From: Clusia tigrina | Lineage: Eukaryota; Arthropoda; Insecta; Diptera; Clusiidae | Direction of reading: 5' to 3' | DNA length: 64,000 nt | Assembly: GCA_920105625.2 (NCBI GenBank) | Contig: OV050031.1 | Coordinates: 214,079,194 to 214,143,193 of the forward strand | Part shown: in pieces, positions 20,543-29,889 of the stretch | How positions within the stretch are numbered: the first letter of the stretch is position 1 | How the letters are laid out: each line of letters starts with the position of its first letter | Position numbers and translations under genes: made by a program | Notes under the pieces: model-generated | The model's input: the letters and a program-made list of their open reading frames with translations, nothing else | Told to the model about the DNA's origin: nothing | Databases searched by the model: none

Positions 20543-21536
20543 TGCAAATAAATAACGCCGTGGCCCATGTAAATGGAGAGCTTATTATGCAGTGCTTGCC
20601 TTTTCCTAGTACTCCAGTCCAGTCAGCTCTGAGCAGCCGTTCAGTGTGTTGTTGTTGAGTGTGGTCCATAGGCGAACAACAAAGCTGCAGAGAAAAAGGA
20701 GTCGTAAAATTGTCAACGCCGCTGCTGCAGCGATGCGTGATCGCTGCCGTTTTTTCTCAAATTGCTCTGATGACTGCAAATAATAATCGTTGGCATTATT
20801 GTTATCGTTTTCAATATCGTTTACGATATTGTTATCGTTGGCAACTTTTCCACGCTTGTTGCTTGTTGCGGTTTTTGCTGCTCGTATTCGTACTCTGGTT
20901 GCATGTTTTATAAGAGTAGCGCGAAATTTTATGTCGCTGCTCGAGCAGGAAACATAAAATATACTCGTAATATTGAAACACACTAAAACTGTTGCCCCTC
21001 TTGTTGTTGCGGTGATTGGTGTTGTTGGTGTTGTCAGTGTTAGTGTTGTTGGTGAAGTTGTTGTATAGCAGGATGAGAAAACGTTGTCGTATTAGAGCAA
21101 ATGTATTTATGCCATGATTTGTTTGTACAAAACTTAAAATGAGGAAGCAAAACTAGAAATTATGTTATGAATTTGTTTTAGATAAGGGGGATTTTAAGTA
21201 AAGTCGACAGTTGCAACTGCTACTTGTATTTAAGCGCTCAAAGATTTGTGGTTTGGTCATGAAGCCGGTTCGTGCTCCTGAGTTTCGAAAGAGCATTCTT
21301 AACAGCATGACTACTTGTGAGCCGAAAATGTATGTGTAAGTTATTAAGGAGGGTTTCTAAGGTGTATAGTTAGAGTAACTCGTCACTGAGGAGATTGACG
21401 TTTTCTCTTGTAGACAGAAGTAGCTTAGGCTATCTTTCTAAGTGTAATCTTTGTATAAAAGAGGGATACTTCCAATTATCCAAAGTTAAGTTCCAAATAC
21501 TCGTATGGGAACTTTCCAGATACCCGAGCAGAGAAA
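20543..21536. other. No gene recognised; GC-richer, non-repetitive
   Basis: 20580-20960 looks less repetitive than its surroundings. It holds 'ttcagtgtg' (20641), resembling a fly initiator, and a perfect 9-bp palindrome with 2-bp spacer at 20812-20831 inside 'gttatcgtt' motifs. 20990-21065 is a TGT/TTG-rich triplet run. No exon can be supported. Confidence 0.35.
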
Positions 21537-21540
21537 ATAT

Positions 21541-22219
21541 TGTTACGTAATTGCCTTTCAGACAATTTTTAACAACATCAATCCTTGGATTCGTATCGCT
21601 GGATTGTGTAATCAGCAAACAATTCCCTCTTCAGTTACAGCAATTGGCATTTTTCGTATTCGTCCCACTCACTATTGGCTTTAACGTTTCCTCGCTTCTG
21701 ACACTTCGTCTTCGCTAACGTTTGCTTCAGTTAGTCAATTGTTGGACCACAATGTTTTACTTACATCTGCTTCAACTGACAGTTGCAAACACGATGTCCG
21801 CTCTGCGATGATCACTTGTTAACTCTCGTTGCTAATACCACGCTCACGCTGCTTATTGCCACTCTCAGGATTCGGCTATGATCCTTTTGTCACTGACACT
21901 GCTTAACTGCTGCTGCTACTACGATGTTCACTTTCGGCTACGCTCACTGTTTCACTGCTGCTGCTACTACGATGTTCACTTTCAGATACACTCACTGTTT
22001 CACTGCTGCTGCTACTACGTGGTTCACTTGGATACTTTCACTTGTTCACTGATCCCGATGTCCAGTGTGCAGTCGCTTATATACCTCTTGCACACGAGAA
22101 CCTCAACCAACCGCCAAACGTAGCTTCACATGCCTTCTCGCGTGTGCATTTTTAGGGGTTGAAAACGACGCTCACCCTAAAACCATCAACCAATCAGATG
22201 GCGTGTTGAATTCGTAACA
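21541..22219 (-). mobile_element. Solo LTR of a Gypsy-like retrotransposon with 4-bp target duplication
   Basis: The segment begins 'tgttacg' and ends 'cgtaaca', perfect 7-bp inverted termini. It is flanked by identical ATAT at 21537-21540 and 22220-22223, so the 679 bp form one complete LTR between target duplications. No second LTR or coding region is present, which indicates loss of the interior by recombination between LTRs. On the minus strand 'tatataag' (22083-22076) lies about 33 bp before 'atcagtg' (near 22050), a plausible TATA box and initiator, so the LTR is read leftward. Gypsy-type elements usually give 4-bp duplications. Confidence 0.88.
21906..22035. repeat. 48-bp tandem repeat inside the LTR
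   Basis: Units starting with 'actgctgctgctactacg' occur at 21906, 21954 and 22002, exactly 48 bp apart; the third is partial. Confidence 0.9.
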
Positions 22220-22331
22220 ATATGCTTTCTTCATATACAAAAAAGTGCTTCTTAAATTACGAATTAATCAAGCACGGATTAGACGATTTTATCACTGGTC
22301 GTTGCTTAGAGCTCAATGCTACTATGAGAAG

Positions 22332-22560
22332 CAGATTAGATTAGATTTGTTTAAGGGTGTTATACATCGTGACCTGTGATTGATCTATTGTCATGTAATA
22401 TAAAATCTTATCCAACCCTGAAGCCCTCAAAATATTGAGGATATCGGCTAATTCAATTCGTGCTATTGAGCTACCTAGTACTGCGAAATGAAATGATGAG
22501 GATAACCTCAACTATAGATTTTCTGTCTGGTTGGACAAATGCAGGAATAGAGCAACCTTA
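22332..22560 (-). mobile_element. Non-LTR 3' end, family B copy 3 (fragment)
   Basis: Reversed 3' untranslated sequence ('agattagatttgtttaagg', 'ttatacatcgtgacct') matches the 3' ends of family B at 22.6 and 62.45 kb. A short coding scrap precedes it on the minus strand. It lies directly below copy 2. Confidence 0.55.
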
Positions 22561-22609
22561 TTAAAGCTTTATTAGACATCGATATACATTTATTAGATTT
22601 ATTTAATGG

Positions 22610-23400
22610 TGTTGTACTACGGGACCTGGAAGATATATTGTGATGCCCCTATTTACTTAAAAGATAATCTAGAGATCTCCTCTGTAGATCTTCTTTTTAG
22701 TCTATTTCCGACAGGAATTCATGTATTATAGAGGAATCAAGGTGAGGGATCTTGCTCATATCTAAGATATATTCTCCGAAACACTTGTCATTTTGTACCA
22801 AAGGTCCTCAGTCTGTGATCAGGTGCAGTGAGGTTGCGTCATCTTCTCAACAGAATTTACAGATGGCATCTAAAGATAGATGCAACTTATTCATGTGATA
22901 GTTGAGTCCTACAGTGTCTTCTTAAAATGCTTGTAATGATTCTTAACTTACTCCGAGGCATGCTTATTAATTCTTTAGCTCTTCTAGGATTAAAGGGCGA
23001 AACAAGAGCTTTGGACTGTCTTAATCCAGGTTTGACCTCTTATTGCATCTGTGCAGTTCATCATCAAACCTTCAATGGTTTTGGATGATAGTCTACAGAA
23101 GGGTTCAGGGCCGTTGAACTGAGGGGCCGCAGACTTCTTTGCTAAGCTATCAGGCTTCTCATTTCCTTATACTCCTATGTAGCCTGATACCCCAATTAGA
23201 TATAACTTTTTGATACTGCCTAGGGAGTTCAGTTGCCAAATACAGTCTCAAACAATTTTAGACCTCACTATTATGAGGAGTAATAAAGGAATATAAGACT
23301 GTGAGGAACTAGAATCCTTCTCTATCACTATATTTTTTGTGGACCTCCCCATATTCTTGTAGTCTAACGGCATACTTAGGCCAAGATCAGCCTATTGTGG
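22610..23400 (-). mobile_element. RNase H-bearing non-LTR retrotransposon, family B copy 2 (3' part)
   Basis: The minus strand, from about 23350 down, reads worn RNase H ('IVIEKDSSSS'), 'YIGV*GNEKPDSLAKKSAA', 'FNGPEPFC' and then a terminal knuckle near 22860 with 'DDATSLHLITDCGPL'. The 3' end has 'aaataggggcatcacaata'. It matches the copies at 13.2 and 62.3 kb closely enough to align block by block. Many stops show that it is dead. Confidence 0.8.
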
Positions 23401-23769
23401 TCATCCTGTTATAAAAGGATGAATTTCCTTATCAGTCTATAATATTTTTAGATGGTCAATAACTCAGTCACTAACACCATGTAACAGAAGGATTATCATT
23501 ATTATGGCTTACTCCATTATGCAGGTATGGAACCCTATTATACTATAAAAATATAATACTTACCTAACTTATGGTGGGCTGCAGAAACCATTATTAATGA
23601 CTTTAAGCCAATGACGTATAGTGAATGATTCATAATATTAGCAGCCTCTAAGAGAATATGACTGGATCAGCAGGATAGTTTGAATACTTTTTTAATGGAA
23701 CGTTTCCTCCATGTATTCTCTGAAATACTCCAATAGGTTTTTGTGTGTAATATAATTTATATCTATTCT
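23401..23769. other. No gene recognised
   Basis: AT-rich; possibly decayed upstream sequence of the family B copy, but no motif supports that. Confidence 0.35.
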
Positions 23770-24160
23770 GCTCCTATAGCCGAGTGATGATAATGGTAAT
23801 CTCATAGTCGGAGAGTCGCTGGTTTGATTCTTATAAAGGTTTGTATGTATGTAAGTACATATGTAGTGGTGGTTGCCTAACAGGACACCGGCTTATTATA
23901 GTACCATACAAAAAAAGGGATATAGAGACCCTTCTCTTCCATCCAGTCAGCCGCCAAGTGTTATGGGCGAAGCTGAACAGAATTAAGTCCACTGAAATTA
24001 CAGAGTCAAGATCACTGAAAAACAGACTGCCCTCAGAGATTGGTCTCAAAATGCGTATTTCTAAATATGTTTCTCCTTGAGTTGTAGGCCTTAGTTACAA
24101 GAACTCATTCTCCAAAACCTTTCCAGATATAATTCGTTATGATGTAAGCGTAAAATTGTT
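23770..24160 (+). mobile_element. tRNA-derived SINE, longest copy
   Basis: The head has 'tagccgagtgatg' (A box) and 'ggtttgattct' (B box) about 42 bp apart, as in a tRNA gene. The body runs through 'ggttgcctaacaggacacc' and a segment ('ctccttgagttgtaggcc', 'aagaactcattctccaaa', 'gttatgatgtaagcg') that matches the SINE copies at 15.7 and 15.0 kb. A short open frame (23841-24080) is incidental. The tRNA likeness points to polymerase III transcription, but the head is too diverged to name the parent tRNA. Confidence 0.65.
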
Positions 24161-24239
24161 GTGTAAATGCAACATATGTATTTTTCCAAATCATCCCACT
24201 CTGCTTATCCTTACTTCATTGTCTATCAACCATTGTTAT

Positions 24240-25087
24240 CATATGTGCAACTTAGGTGTGACCTTTGACCAAAACTTATTTTTGGTAAACAAGTTGCAAC
24301 TGTAGTTAACAAAGCTACTCTGATTCAAGGCTACTCTGATTCAAGGCTTCTCTGATTCAAGGCTTCTCTGACTCTAGGCTTCATAAAACGCTGGGCAAAG
24401 GAGTTAAAAGACCCCTTTATTACCAAACTTCTGTACACTTCCCTGGTACGCCCATCATTAGAATCCGCAAGTGTTGTTTGGTGTCCTAGATATGTCTTTT
24501 ACTCTGATGATATTGAAACAGTTCAAAAGCGGTTTTTATTGTTTTGTCTACGTTCCCTTACAAGGAACTCCAATTTTCAACTTCCCTCTTATGTGACTCG
24601 TCTTAAACTTATTCGTCTCCCCTCTCTTAAAACCCGTAGAACTATGATTAATGCATGTTTTGTGTTTAAACTCATGAGTGGTGAAATAAAAAGTAGTTTT
24701 TTGCTTGGCATTCTTCACTTTAATGCTCCTGCAAGAAGAACAAGGAATTTAACTCCCTTGTATCTTCATCCTCGTAATCGGAACTATTTAGATTTTGCGC
24801 CGTTTCGTAGTGTGTGTTATGATTTCAATTTAGTTTCAGAGGTGATTTGTTTCAATGAATCCAAACATATATTGAAATCGAAAAAAACACTTTTCCTTTC
24901 AAACCGCGAGTAGTTCTCTTTGTATGGCTTTGTATATCTGTTTAATACCCTTCCTAAACCGCCTTTGAGGCATAGCGTAATTGTTGGGAAAGGGAGGTGG
25001 TTTTAGTGAGTAAAAATCTCACACTTCATGAGTGGTGCGTACCCCCTTGTGTCTTTGTGAAGATTTCCCCTCTCTTCGAAAAAAAAG
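24240..25087 (+). mobile_element. Jockey-clade retrotransposon 3' part with poly(A)
   Basis: The plus strand encodes the end of a Jockey-type RT: 'LGVTFDQN', 'LYTSLVRPSLESASVVW' and 'IETVQKRFLLFCLRSL', then 'RLPSLKTRRTMINACFVF' and a Cys-free C-terminus with a stop at 24911. About 165 bp of 3' untranslated sequence end in eight A residues at about 25079. The last 124 codons are uninterrupted. Near 24315-24378 four 16-bp tandem copies of 'cttctctgattcaagg' disrupt the reading frame. The element ends about 25 bp before the 28S rRNA fragment. Confidence 0.82.
24315..24378. repeat. 16-bp tandem repeat, four copies
   Basis: Units at 24315, 24331, 24347 and 24363 differ by one to three bases. They sit in the Jockey coding region and probably arose by slippage. 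Confidence 0.9.
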
Positions 25088-25109
25088 GTATACGAACGCT
25101 TGTGCAGTA

Positions 25110-25238
25110 GAGTTTTCTTTCCCCGCAAGATATTCCAATCCCATTCCTCTCGCTGTAGTTTCGCTAGATAGCAGATAGGAACAGTAGGAAATTCGTTAAT
25201 CTATTCATGGGCGGTACTAACTAGATGACATTTGGCTA
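25110..25238 (-). pseudogene. 28S rRNA fragment downstream of the R2 insertion site
   Basis: On the minus strand the fragment starts with 'tagccaaatg', the sequence just after the canonical R2 cleavage site in 28S rRNA. It continues through recognisable 28S blocks: 'catgaatagattaacga', 'tcctactgttcctatct', 'ctatctagcgaaac', 'gggattggaata' and 'gcggggaaagaa'. Compared with the conserved insect sequence it lacks a few bases after the first ten and carries scattered substitutions, so it is a diverged pseudogene. Its low-coordinate end stops near the Jockey poly(A). Confidence 0.9.
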
Positions 25239-26212
25239 CTTTTTTTTTAAAGGAAGTGGAAATCCATTTAGGAGTAATCGGCAGGAATACGAGTAGTGTG
25301 ATACTCATCTTAAAAAATAGATCACTCGCTAAACCACTTCAGGGTGCAACTTTTTTGATTGCGCCTGTGATGGAAAAGTAAGCGGCACTTATAGTAAATT
25401 CAGCAAAGCCAATAACTCCATACGCGGTGCCAGCACGAAACGTGGAAGAGTTAAAGTTCCGAACACAAATGGTCCAAACGATCATCTTCCGTGTACTGAT
25501 GATCGCAGTGACCTTTTTGCCGTTTGACAGTAAGTCTTCCACTGACTTCCAGCTCCAAATTCCACTCCAATTCAACGTGAAGGATGTGAATTGCACATCA
25601 CCAGCGTTGTATTTGTTTATGAAGTGCACCTTTAATTCCTGTGTGGCTTATTTCCTAAGCCTCCGGAAGTGCGCCTCCTCCGTCCGTCTGCCGTAGGCCA
25701 GCACCTGTGTGTAAAGTACAGAAACTGTTCTCTATTTAAATACTACTAAGTCTGATTTTTATAATCCCATACTGTTGTGAATTCTGGGCTCCACCTCGAC
25801 AACGAACTTTCGCTTAGCCCCCTATTCAACTAGTCAATCACGCTGTCGTGCCTCGCAATACGAGCCGTCTGTGTTCCGCTGCATTTCTGAACAATGTGAT
25901 TTGTGGTTTCCTCCTTGGGACAACGAGGCCTACACATTCAGTTTATTTATGCCTTACCCCTAGAAGTTGTAAACTTCGAAGGATCAGCATTTAGCTCCAC
26001 TCTAACACAAAGTACAAAATCATGTCCAATCAGTAACTTCGTCTTAATGTGCTCATGTGCATCACGCTAGACCCAACGATCAACAGAAGAATGAAGCCGA
26101 TCAATCCGCATTTCATTACTTTTGGCTCAAGAAGTTAGGATCCAACAATAAACTGTGTACTGGGTACTGAGCCTCTGCCCAATCCTAACAAACTCTTTGG
26201 CCAAGTGAGCAC
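25239..26212 (-). mobile_element. R2-clade retrotransposon, 5'-truncated, at the canonical 28S site
   Basis: The minus strand between the two 28S pieces encodes the end of an R2-type protein. There is 'VRVELNADPSKFTTSRGKA' near 26000, the Cys-Cys-His-Cys knuckle 'CPKEETTNHIVQKC' with 'ARIARHDSVID' at about 25925-25845, and a C-terminal block 'TLNWSGIWSWKSVEDLL' then 'RNFNSSTFRAG' in the open frame 25629-25339. The 3' end is nine A residues (25248-25240) and a G joined to 'tagccaaatg'. The body is under 1 kb, so RT is missing by 5' truncation. R2 elements encode one protein with a restriction-like endonuclease that cuts 28S genes at this point. Stops and frameshifts make this copy inactive. 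Confidence 0.9.
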
Positions 26213-26252
26213 CCAAGAGAGTTATAGTTGCTCCCGCCGTTGACCCGCTCAT
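26213..26252 (-). pseudogene. 28S rRNA fragment upstream of the R2 insertion site
   Basis: The minus strand reads 'cgggtcaacggcgggagc', then 'aactataactctctt' and 'ggg', matching the conserved 28S run that ends 'ctctcttaagg' just before the R2 site. The last bases are altered. Homology beyond 26252 is uncertain because that part of 28S is fast-evolving. Confidence 0.88.
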
Positions 26253-27059
26253 ATTGTTTTAAAGCATACGAATTTGTCTGAATTTTCAAATTTCTTCCCA
26301 CCAATAAGTGCTCCACTTGCAGCACTGACTAATATAATAAATATATATCCAACTATATGTAAATACATCTGCAGTTGTGATTAAGTGTCCAACGCCTTTG
26401 TCTACAATCGGCAGGTGTATTTGCATATCTCTTTCTGGTGAAATCATTAATCATTTTATTCCATTTTATTTGTTTAACGTGATTTTTTCGTCGCAACTGA
26501 TTTGTGCGGTAAACAAGTAAAAAACTTTACTTTTATTTATTTGTTTTCATTTTTATGCTGAATTTATGGCATTTTACTGCGACAGATTTAAATCAATTTG
26601 TTCAATTGCGTCAAACGGGCAAAAGTGGTGTTGAAATTGGAACTGAAAATAAATTATGGCAGCCGCGGAGGTAGAGAAGTGGGAATGGTCATTCACGCTG
26701 AATTGAATTTACTCGTATTTCTTATTGACGAGCATGGCCAAGTTTCAAGGTCTGATCTTGTGAACATAAATTAAGTAAAGGAATCAGAATTAATTTTATA
26801 TTTCAGGCACCTGACAGAAACATAATTACAATCCCAGGACTCTGTATTGAGTATTTCATTTACACAAGAATCCAGTCTCCACACTATATAGGATTGTTCT
26901 TCCCACTCAATATATCCGAGGAGTCTTAAAAATGCCAACTCCAAAGTTTACTCAAATCAACCACACACGCATTTGTTATGATTGCAAATTTTAGTTACAA
27001 ATTTTTGCCCAGTTGTAATTAGCGTTTCATTTACAACTCCATCTCCACAGACACAGCGC
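26253..27059. other. No gene recognised
   Basis: AT-rich DNA. The first 80 bp could be more 28S sequence, but I cannot confirm it. Nothing else is recognised. Confidence 0.4.
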
Positions 27060-27250
27060 TGCCTAATGATACAGATTTGTCCAAACAACAGCAGCAATAG
27101 GAGAACCGCCAGCAGCACCAGCACCAACACCATTGCCACTATCGTCACCAGCACCAGCAGCATCACCACCATCGTCTCCAGCACCACCACTATTGCCACC
27201 ACCATCACCACCAGCACCTTCACCAGTGGGCCGTTTCAGCACCTGCTGTA
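27060..27250. repeat. Imperfect CAC/CAG/CAT trinucleotide tract
   Basis: The tract alternates 'cagcaccagcaccaac' and 'caccaccatc' runs. Frames through it are His/Gln/Ser or Val/Met-rich and show no conserved domain beyond the tract. Confidence 0.8.
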
Positions 27251-27761
27251 GCTGCAGTATGCGTGCTGTTAAAATGCTCCAGCATTACTTTCAGTTTTCA
27301 GCACAGCTGTGCGTATCTGTGCGTGAAGTTGCGTGCCACGTTCGAGCTCCCACCAGCTCCCACCTGCAACGCAAATGGCTGTGGCGTTGCTGGCAGCCGG
27401 CCGAGTCAGTTTTTCTCAAGCCAGTTTGGCCGGCAGCAAGCTCAGAGTTTGCTCTATAAAATGCATGAATGAATTGCAATGAACTAGAAATCAGATTTTT
27501 AGTATTTTTTGCCATAAAGTTTAAAAGTCTAAATTTGGAAAAAATTTAATAAAAATATTTACACAATTCAATTCATGAAATTTGTGAAGCTGAACGCTTT
27601 TTAAATCGAGAATGTTTCAGGTTTTCTTAGCAAATTATTAGGCTTGATTTTTATGTATTTTTATGATTATTGTGACTACGTTTATTATCACCACGATCAA
27701 AAGCTCACAGCTCAATTAAGAACATGGTCAATACTTTTTGGGAATCTGTACTTTACAGGGA
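27251..27761. other. No gene recognised
   Basis: A GC-richer part (27260-27470) is open on both strands without a domain. The remainder is AT-rich. Confidence 0.35.
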
Positions 27762-28225
27762 GAGGGAGAGGGAGAGGGAGAGGGAGTGTGAGAGGGAGTG
27801 TGAGAGGGAGTGTGAGAGAGAGAGAGAGAGATAGAGGGAGATGGAGAGGGAGAGGGAGAGGGAGAGGGAGAGGGAGAGGGAGAGGGAGAGGGAGAGGGAG
27901 AGGGAGAGGGAGAGGGAGAGGGAGAGGGAGAGGGAGAGGGAGAGGGAGAGGGAGAGGGAGAGGGAGAGGGAGAGGGAGAGGGAGAGGGAGAGGGAGAGGG
28001 AGAGGGAGAGGGAGAGGGAGAGGGAGTGTGAGAGGGAGTGTGAGATAGAGATAGAGGGAGATGGAGTGGGAGAGGGAGTGAGGGAGAGGGAGGGAGAGAG
28101 GGAGAGGGAGAGTGAGAGAGAGAGAGTGAGAGATAGAGGGAGATGGAGTGGGAGAGGGAGGGAGAGAGGGAGAGGGAGAGGGAGAGGGTGAGGGTGAGGG
28201 TGAGGGTGAGGGAGAGGGAGAGAGA
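27762..28225. repeat. GAGAGG hexanucleotide array
   Basis: About 180 bp of nearly perfect 'agaggg' units (27841-28025) lie within a longer purine-only array, with 'gtgagagggagt' and 'gagagatagaggga' variants on both sides. All top-strand bases are essentially purine. The Arg-Gly and Arg-Glu frames across it are artefacts. Confidence 0.97.
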
Positions 28226-28290
28226 TTGTATTGAGTAACTTACTTTGGAGTGAAACTAGGGAATGTCAATTAAGTAGCCTGTGAAGATAT

Positions 28291-28680
28291 TGTTACGGAA
28301 TGGTCCTCCTAACAATTTATACTCTCAATACTCGAATTCGTATCACTGGATTGTGTAATAAGCGAACAATCGCTTGGTTGAATTAGAACAATTAGCTTTA
28401 TTTAATTATTACAATTCATACTTTTCGTCTTAGGCTTAAAGTTTACTTTAATACAATTTTGGACACTTCACTTATATTTTTTTATTACTGTTACTGTTAC
28501 TATCATGATGTATACACTGCTACGATCACTGTTCAACTGTATCGACTGCAATTGTGTGGTGGCTTATTCACCCCTTGTGTACTTAATCAGAATACACCAG
28601 AATAGTTACTACACTTCGAAAGAAACTTTATAGAAGTAGTTTGGTTTGCCTGCACCCTTGTGCCGGAGCATACTGTAACG
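28291..28680 (-). mobile_element. LTR fragment related to the solo LTR at 21.5 kb
   Basis: The segment begins 'tgttacgg' and shares 'ggattgtgtaat.agc.aacaa' and the preceding 'ttcgtatc.ctggatt' with the solo LTR, in the same position relative to the terminus. On the minus strand it has an 'aataaagc' polyadenylation signal near 28400. A possible other end is 'tgtaacg' at 28674, but no matching target duplication is present, so its boundary is uncertain. Confidence 0.55.
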
Positions 28681-29610
28681 ACTCAAATTTCTCCAGGGGT
28701 ATCCTCAGCGGTGTCCAGGAGTCGTACACAGAAATTCTTCACACTTTTCCTTTAGTTTAATAGATTAGACTCCGTGGCCCGTTTGATGGTTCTTATGATG
28801 CCGGTGCCTATCAACTGATCCTGTAGTCGCTGATGTACTCCAAGTTGCTTATTTTCCTTATGTCGTCGGTATCTCGGCTGTGCTTAATACGTTGGAAGTT
28901 GTTTATGTTCTAATTTCCTCTGCTACATATGAGTGTCCTCCTGTCGTTGTGCTCGTGGTAGTGCCGGGCTGGTGTCCTTAAATACGCCTCAAAGGAACAA
29001 TCCTTGGACGTCCATGATGATTCCAACGAATAACTTCATAATATAGACGGCGAAGTTGCTACAAATCGGATGATGCACATAGTGGTACTCTGTAGCTTGC
29101 TTTTGCTGTTTGGCTTGACTTTATTTGTTTCTTGATTCTATCGCCTCTGCCTTTCAATTGATCCTGAAGTCACTGACGTAGTCCAAGTTGCTTAAAACGA
29201 ACTTCGACTTTGAACGTTTGTTTTTCCCCTTCGAATACTTATTTTTCCACCACGAATGCTTATTCTTCCACACGAATACTTGTTTGTCTCCTCCCATCTG
29301 AAAGATTCTCAATCAATATTTAACCTACTAAAACTGAAACGTGATTGAGAATTCGTTTCATACAAAAAGAACGAAACATACGAACTCAAATCTGACTCGC
29401 CATGCTTTGAGTTTTTTATATTTTGAAAAAACGATTTTATGTGTTTGAAAATTATCAGTTGACAAATTTCATCTTCACAATACCACCACGCATGTTCCAG
29501 AGCATGTCTCCATGCATGTGCCAGAGCATGCTTCCACTCAGAGTATGCAGAGTAAGGAAACCTAAACGTCAAGCGGCAAAGCAGCGAAATAAAGCAGACG
29601 GACGTTGTAC
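28681..29610. other. No gene recognised; possible LTR-element interior
   Basis: Two related stretches, 'tgatcctgtagtcgctgatg' near 28820 and 'tgatcctgaagtcactgac' near 29160, each lead into 'tccaagttgctta', so a roughly 340-bp direct repeat is present. Three 'cacgaat.cttat' motifs lie at 29230-29280. No coding domain is visible. Confidence 0.4.
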
Positions 29611-29722
29611 ATGAATCCGCTGAAAATCATTTTGAATCCGCTCAGAATCGTGGTGTCTCCACTCAAAATCGTGGTGTTTCCACTCAAAATCGTTGTATCT
29701 ACACTCAAAATCGTGGTGTGTC
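29611..29722. repeat. 21-bp tandem repeat, about five copies
   Basis: Units close to 'gtgtctccactcaaaatcgtg' repeat in register from about 29640. Frames on both strands give seven-residue repeats and are not genes. Confidence 0.85.
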
Positions 29723-29889
29723 CGCTACGGACGCTGGCAGCGAAAAAGAGTTTCTTTTCTCTGTGTTCTCTACTCATGTGTATTTGTGGTGAAAAAGTCA
29801 AATGGAGTATCCCCTAAAAGTATGCAACGATTTATGTTTCAATATGAATTTTCCATGTTAGCTTGCTATCGAGGTGCACGGCCAGATAT

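Noticed and set aside
23841..24080. 79-codon frame and its minus-strand partner
   Set aside because: They lie wholly within the SINE body, which is non-coding.
27644..28191. Arg-Gly and Arg-Glu repeat proteins of 116-134 codons
   Set aside because: They are translations of the GAGAGG array in two frames; a hexamer repeat leaves all frames open.
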